From assembly GCA_025999935.1 (NCBI GenBank), contig BNXY01000066.1:1-10326 (forward strand): 10,326 bases of DNA. Direction: 5' to 3'. Position numbers and translations under genes: made by a program. Position 1 is the stretch's first letter. Every line of letters begins with the position of its first letter. This stretch comes from Bacteroidia bacterium. Its GTDB lineage: Bacteria; Bacteroidota; Bacteroidia; Bacteroidales; Azobacteroidaceae. Below are positions 8,583 through 10,326 of the stretch, piece by piece. The notes under the pieces are model-generated. The model was not told where the DNA came from, did no database searches, and worked only from the letters and a program-made list of their open reading frames with translations.

Positions 8583-8668
8583 ATTTGAATAATGGTTTAA
8601 TGGTCCGGTATATTTTTTTACAATCAATCTTCCATACATTATAGCGAGAATTATAAAAAGCAAATATC

Positions 8669-8845
8669 TTACAACATCGCCGCTACTTTTCGGATTTCGG
8701 CAAGTCGTTGAGATAATGTTTTGTCTTGACGTACAATCTGCATGTTATATTTCAACTGCATTCTCATAAGCAAATCTGCATTTATACCCAATGCCGCTTC
8801 AAACAACATGGCAGTATTGGCGGTAAGGGGTCGCCTTTGATTCAA
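8669..8845 (-). pseudogene. 5'-deleted HigA-type antitoxin (XRE family) remnant
   Basis: About 58 codons read LNQRRPLTANTA, then EAALGINADLLMRMQ, and end RLAEIRKVAAML before a TAA. This is the second half of a HigA-family antitoxin: the end of the helix-turn-helix (LNGKRPLT in relatives), the conserved helix after it, and the C-terminal tail. The first half of the DNA-binding domain is absent. Upstream, the frame is open to an ATG at 8917, but those ~24 codons translate promoter-like DNA and do not resemble HigA. Living relatives pair with a HigB RNase toxin and repress their own operon; no higB is present here. A promoter (8861-8892) is joined almost directly to the middle of the gene, so a deletion of the toxin and the 5' half of the antitoxin is the simplest account. 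Family call is good, loss of function is inferred. Confidence 0.7.
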
Positions 8846-8860
8846 ATTGTTTGTTCTGTG

Positions 8861-8892
8861 CGAAGATAGGATTATTTTCAGATATACACAAA
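8861..8892 (-). promoter_or_regulatory. Promoter-like sequence fused to the HigA remnant
   Basis: TTTG (8892-8889), 20 nt and TATCTTCG (8868-8861) match the Bacteroidetes promoter with one mismatch in the -7 box. Transcription would begin about 10 nt before the surviving HigA codons, leaving no room for an intact 5' half. Confidence 0.5.
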
Positions 8893-8959
8893 AAAAGTGT
8901 AATATTTTTGTGTTCATATCCGCACATAAAAAAAGCGGGGACTAAATTCAATTATCTGC

Positions 8960-9074
8960 TTTCTGAGGTTCTCGACTACCTAACGATTAAATAAATGAAT
9001 CAAGCCCACGCCGAAACGTGAACATTTTTTCACTCTATTCTTAATCGTTTTTGAAATTGTCGAGAAATCAGAAA
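8960..9074. repeat. 115-nt imperfect inverted repeat
   Basis: Three paired blocks occur in nested order: TTTCTGA (8960-8966) with TCAGAAA (9068-9074); TTCTCGAC (8969-8976) with GTCGAGAA (9059-9066); and AACGATTAA (8982-8990) with TTAATCGTT (9041-9049). This gives 24 bp with small internal loops around a 50-nt centre. The centre holds a further GTGAA/TTCAC pair. It could be a relic of transposon ends, an origin or a transfer site, or a transcribed structure; sequence alone does not decide. Confidence 0.6.
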
Positions 9075-9169
9075 CCAAGAATAAAAGCAAAGAATACACT
9101 ATATATTGCTGATTATAAATGAAGTAATAGGTTGATTAATATTATATAGTAACAGAATAGCAACAAATT

Positions 9170-9226
9170 AAAGAAGTTTCACTCTATCGGTAGTGTTTCA
9201 TACCCCAAAAGATAAAAAACTTCTTT
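9170..9226. repeat. 57-nt inverted repeat with 10-bp perfect arms
   Basis: AAAGAAGTTT (9170-9179) is the exact reverse complement of AAACTTCTTT (9217-9226), with a 37-nt loop. Inside the loop, CTA-TCGG-TAG (9185-9194 area) can form a small stem. It lies 18 bp before the first ATG of the decayed replication gene, where a regulatory or origin element would be expected. Confidence 0.45.
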
Positions 9227-9244
9227 TAAACACGAAACGCCAAG

Positions 9245-9526
9245 ATGATTTTTATCTCTCCCAAGACAATTCGCGACAAACCACAGCCAATTTGCGACAA
9301 CGCACCGGATGCTATTGCAAAATATTCAACCTTATCTACCGCATCACTTATCAAACAAGAGATTGAAGACCAAATTAATGAATATGTGCAGAACATTGTC
9401 GATGCTGGTTAGCGACCATAACAGCAGGGATTTACAGCGAATGAAACACGCCTGTATTTCTTCCTGCTTCATCTCGCCAACAGTTTCTATTGGGAAAAGG
9501 ACTGGTTTGAATACGGCGATGAGAGA
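9245..9526 (+). pseudogene. Interrupted replication-type gene (replisome-organiser-like N part)
   Basis: An ATG at 9245 (MIFISPKTIRDKP) opens 55 codons to a TAG at 9410-9412; a TAA follows at 9419-9421. The same frame then continues with QQGFTANETRLYFFLLHLAN and a Trp/Asp-rich stretch, WEKDWFEYGDERM. The second part resembles the first helix of winged-helix replication proteins in Bacteroidetes phages and plasmids, in which L-[FY]-F-x-L-L-x-x-A-N-x-x-x-W is typical. The shared frame on both sides of the two stops suggests one gene broken by nonsense or small indel changes rather than two genes. The usual recognition-helix half is not seen, and the reading runs straight into the DnaC-like piece. 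Assignment rests on motif resemblance only. Confidence 0.4.
9267..9307 (+). repeat. Two tandem 21-bp repeat units
   Basis: CAATTCGCGACAAACCACAG (9267-9286) and CAATTTGCGACAACGCACCG (9288-9307) agree at 16 of 20 positions with a period of 21 bp, i.e. seven codons and two helical turns. They lie inside the first codons of the decayed replication gene. They may be iteron-like or a repeated heptapeptide coding unit. Confidence 0.45.
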
Positions 9527-9709
9527 ATGAAGAGTCCAATTATCGAATTACTTTGCGAACGGTACGATAGCGGAACATGGACACACGGCACAAGCAATTT
9601 CACATTGGAAACTTTGAGTTCGGAAAACCAATACGGAAAAATGACCGGAGACCGGATAAAAGCCATGTTCAATTTTATTGAATTAAAAGGCGAAAGCCGA
9701 AGGAAATGA
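9527..9709 (+). pseudogene. C-terminal fragment of a DnaC/IstB-like AAA+ helicase loader
   Basis: Sixty codons from ATG 9527 to TGA 9709 read IIELLCERYDSG, then THGTSNFTLETL, YGKMTGDRIKAMFN and IELKGESRRK. The order matches the end of DnaC-type ATPases: the helix with RRY/ERYD, the sensor-1 T-[ST]-N strand, the YGxRxxDR box that carries the arginine element, and a short final strand. Walker A and Walker B, which should lie about 100 residues earlier, are absent, so this cannot be a complete ATPase. Full-length relatives load the replicative helicase for phages and mobile elements and often follow a replisome-organiser gene; the same order is seen here with the middle missing. A short peptide could still be made from the ATG, but there is no sign of a promoter. 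Confidence 0.55.
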
Positions 9710-9721
9710 GAATAGTAACAA

Positions 9722-9812
9722 AGACCGCAGGATGTTCAATATTTTAGCGGAGCAAGTGTGTGTTTCTGTCCGACAGAAACCTTGCTCTGCGAGGCTAACA
9801 TCCCTTCGGTCT
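9722..9812. repeat. 91-nt cruciform-like hairpin element
   Basis: Nested pairing: AGACCG (9722-9727) with CGGTCT (9807-9812); GGATGTT (9730-9736) with AACATCC (9797-9803); GCGGAGCAAG (9747-9756) with CTTGCTCTGC (9781-9790, one G-T pair); and at the tip the 19-nt palindrome GTTTCTGTCCGACAGAAAC (9762-9780). About 31 pairs form, with one 10/6-nt internal loop and a 5-nt bulge. It lies 12 bp after the DnaC-like stop. There is no T-tract, so it is not an ordinary terminator. The compact, imperfectly paired form suits a small mobile or structured-RNA element. Confidence 0.7.
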
Positions 9813-9977
9813 AATCAATTCAAATATAAAGACAGTATCAAAATCATTCGTAAACAGGTGGAGAAATATGAAGAATTGCTTAGAGAACATATAGAGAAGA
9901 TTGAAATGGCGAAGCAAAATACGCAAGATGCTGAAATACTTAGAGATAAAGTAGAATCTTTGAAGATGAGTAAATAA
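9732..9977 (+). CDS. Small coiled-coil reading frame whose N terminus is read from the hairpin
   Basis: The frame has 81 codons from ATG 9732. The first 27 residues are translated from the hairpin element and have no protein character of their own. From about 9825 the product is strongly charged and heptad-like (IIRKQVEKYEELLREHIEKI, then ILRDKVESLKMSK), a clear amphipathic coiled coil. Many phage and plasmid XRE-type regulators end in such a coil, so this may be the 3' end of a regulator whose 5' part was lost when the hairpin arrived. No promoter or independent start is visible inside the coil part. It may be a translated small protein or only a remnant; I cannot assign a function. Confidence 0.35.
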   Translation: MFNILAEQVCVSVRQKPCSARLTSLRSNQFKYKDSIKIIRKQVEKYEELLREHIEKIEMAKQNTQDAEILRDKVESLKMSK

Positions 9978-10006
9978 CCTTTTGGATTCTATTTAATCAA
10001 GAATTT

Positions 10007-10024
10007 GAATTATGTGCATAATTC
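10007..10024. repeat. 18-nt palindrome
   Basis: GAATTATG-TG-CATAATTC has perfect 8-bp arms. It starts 30 bp after the coiled-coil stop and lacks a T-tract. The 13-mer AATTTGAATTATG (10002-10014) also occurs at 8554-8566 in the ATPase promoter. Confidence 0.45.
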
Positions 10025-10286
10025 GGCTCAAACCCACCCATCGAAACCGAAAAAAAACTGCTGAAAATTGCACCGAATAATGGTTTACAAAGGTGTCATT
10101 TCGGCAGATACCCACCCATATTTAGGATAAAAAGGATGGATTCACGTTCAAAACAGGCGGGCGGCCTCCGGATTCCGGAGCATACCCACCCAAAAAAGGA
10201 GGAAAAAGCATCTGATGGTCAGTAAAAAAATGGATGGCGAAAAATCCGGGACGCGGCGGCGACCGGTTTCGGAGCATACCCACCCA
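10024..10286 (+). repeat. Four diverged direct repeats with core ACCCACCCA
   Basis: Cores lie at 10032-10040, 10110-10118, 10184-10192 and 10278-10286. The preceding bases are also conserved: copies 3 and 4 share the 17-mer CGGAGCATACCCACCCA (10176-10192, 10270-10286), copy 2 is CGGCAGATACCCACCCA and copy 1 CGGCTCAAACCCACCCA. Start-to-start distances are 78, 74 and 94 nt. The inter-core DNA of the later units is related too (GGATGG, then a GCGG-rich part, then CCGG-TTYCGG). The array may continue beyond 10326. Confidence 0.65.
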
Positions 10287-10326
10287 CTTTTCGAGGTGTA
10301 AACAAGCGATAATAAAACAGATACAA

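Larger units (their letters stand above)
8918..9244. other. Gene-free stretch with inverted repeats
   Basis: About 330 bp without a supportable gene on either strand. It contains two inverted repeats (8960-9074 and 9170-9226) and an 11-bp direct repeat, TTTCACTCTAT, at 9028-9038 and 9177-9187. Multiple stops occur in all frames. It lies between the HigA remnant and the decayed replication genes. Confidence 0.6.
9978..10326. other. Gene-free right end dominated by direct repeats
   Basis: About 350 bp without a supportable gene. It holds an 18-nt palindrome (10007-10024), four copies of a CGGnnnATACCCACCCA motif (10024-10286) and a 15-nt palindrome (10166-10180). Copy spacing is not a multiple of three, so the repeats are not a coding tandem array. 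Confidence 0.6.

Noticed and set aside
9722..9812. Integron attC site or intrinsic terminator
   Set aside because: The expected terminal RYYYAAC/GTTRRRY boxes are not at the ends, no integrase is near, and no T-tract follows the stem.
10024..10286. CRISPR array
   Set aside because: Only four units, variable spacing (74-94 nt), a short 9-bp core and related sequence between cores; no cas gene nearby.

Overview
The window looks like chromosomal DNA of a Bacteroidetes species, most likely a Bacteroidales. Three things point there. The two largest genes belong to the secreted macroglobulin-like (MG2) protein family typical of that phylum. The visible promoters match the Bacteroidetes sigma-A pattern TTTG-N~20-TAnnTTTG, and the starts lack Shine-Dalgarno motifs. 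The ATPase and the decayed mobile-element genes are also of types common in gut and oral Bacteroidales.

Layout. From 3 to 1634 (+) lies the 3' part of an S41-family serine peptidase gene whose start is outside the window. From about 1667 to 1867 (+) is a small, clearly broken M15 (VanY / phage endolysin-type) peptidase remnant that survives in three reading frames. Positions 1901-4420 (-) and 4518-7250 (+) hold two divergent, paralogous, exported MG2 proteins, of 839 and 910 residues. They share a 97-bp promoter region. The second has a recognisable TonB-plug-like C-terminal part, and neither has a beta-barrel. From 7369 to 8523 (-) is an intact ATPase of the archaeal-ATPase (ATPase_2, STAND-related) family with a near-perfect promoter.

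From about 8670 to the right edge the DNA changes character: short broken genes, inverted repeats and direct repeats. It holds a 5'-deleted HigA-type antitoxin (8669-8845, -), a 115-nt inverted repeat (8960-9074), and a second inverted repeat (9170-9226). A decayed replication module follows: a winged-helix, replisome-organiser-like part, then a DnaC-like helicase-loader C terminus (9245-9709, +). Next come a 91-nt cruciform-like hairpin (9722-9812), a coiled-coil reading frame fused to it (to 9977), and a set of four diverged direct repeats built on ACCCACCCA (10024-10286) that may continue past the edge.

How it fits together. The intact genes are an exported peptidase, two envelope-associated MG2 paralogues that are probably transcribed from back-to-back promoters, and a solitary P-loop ATPase. 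I see no pathway that joins all of them. The M15, HigA, replisome-organiser and DnaC fragments are what a degraded prophage or integrative element would leave behind, so both flanks of the intact block look like mobile-element debris. The best candidates for something undescribed are the structured hairpin element at 9722-9812 and the ACCCACCCA repeat family at the right end.
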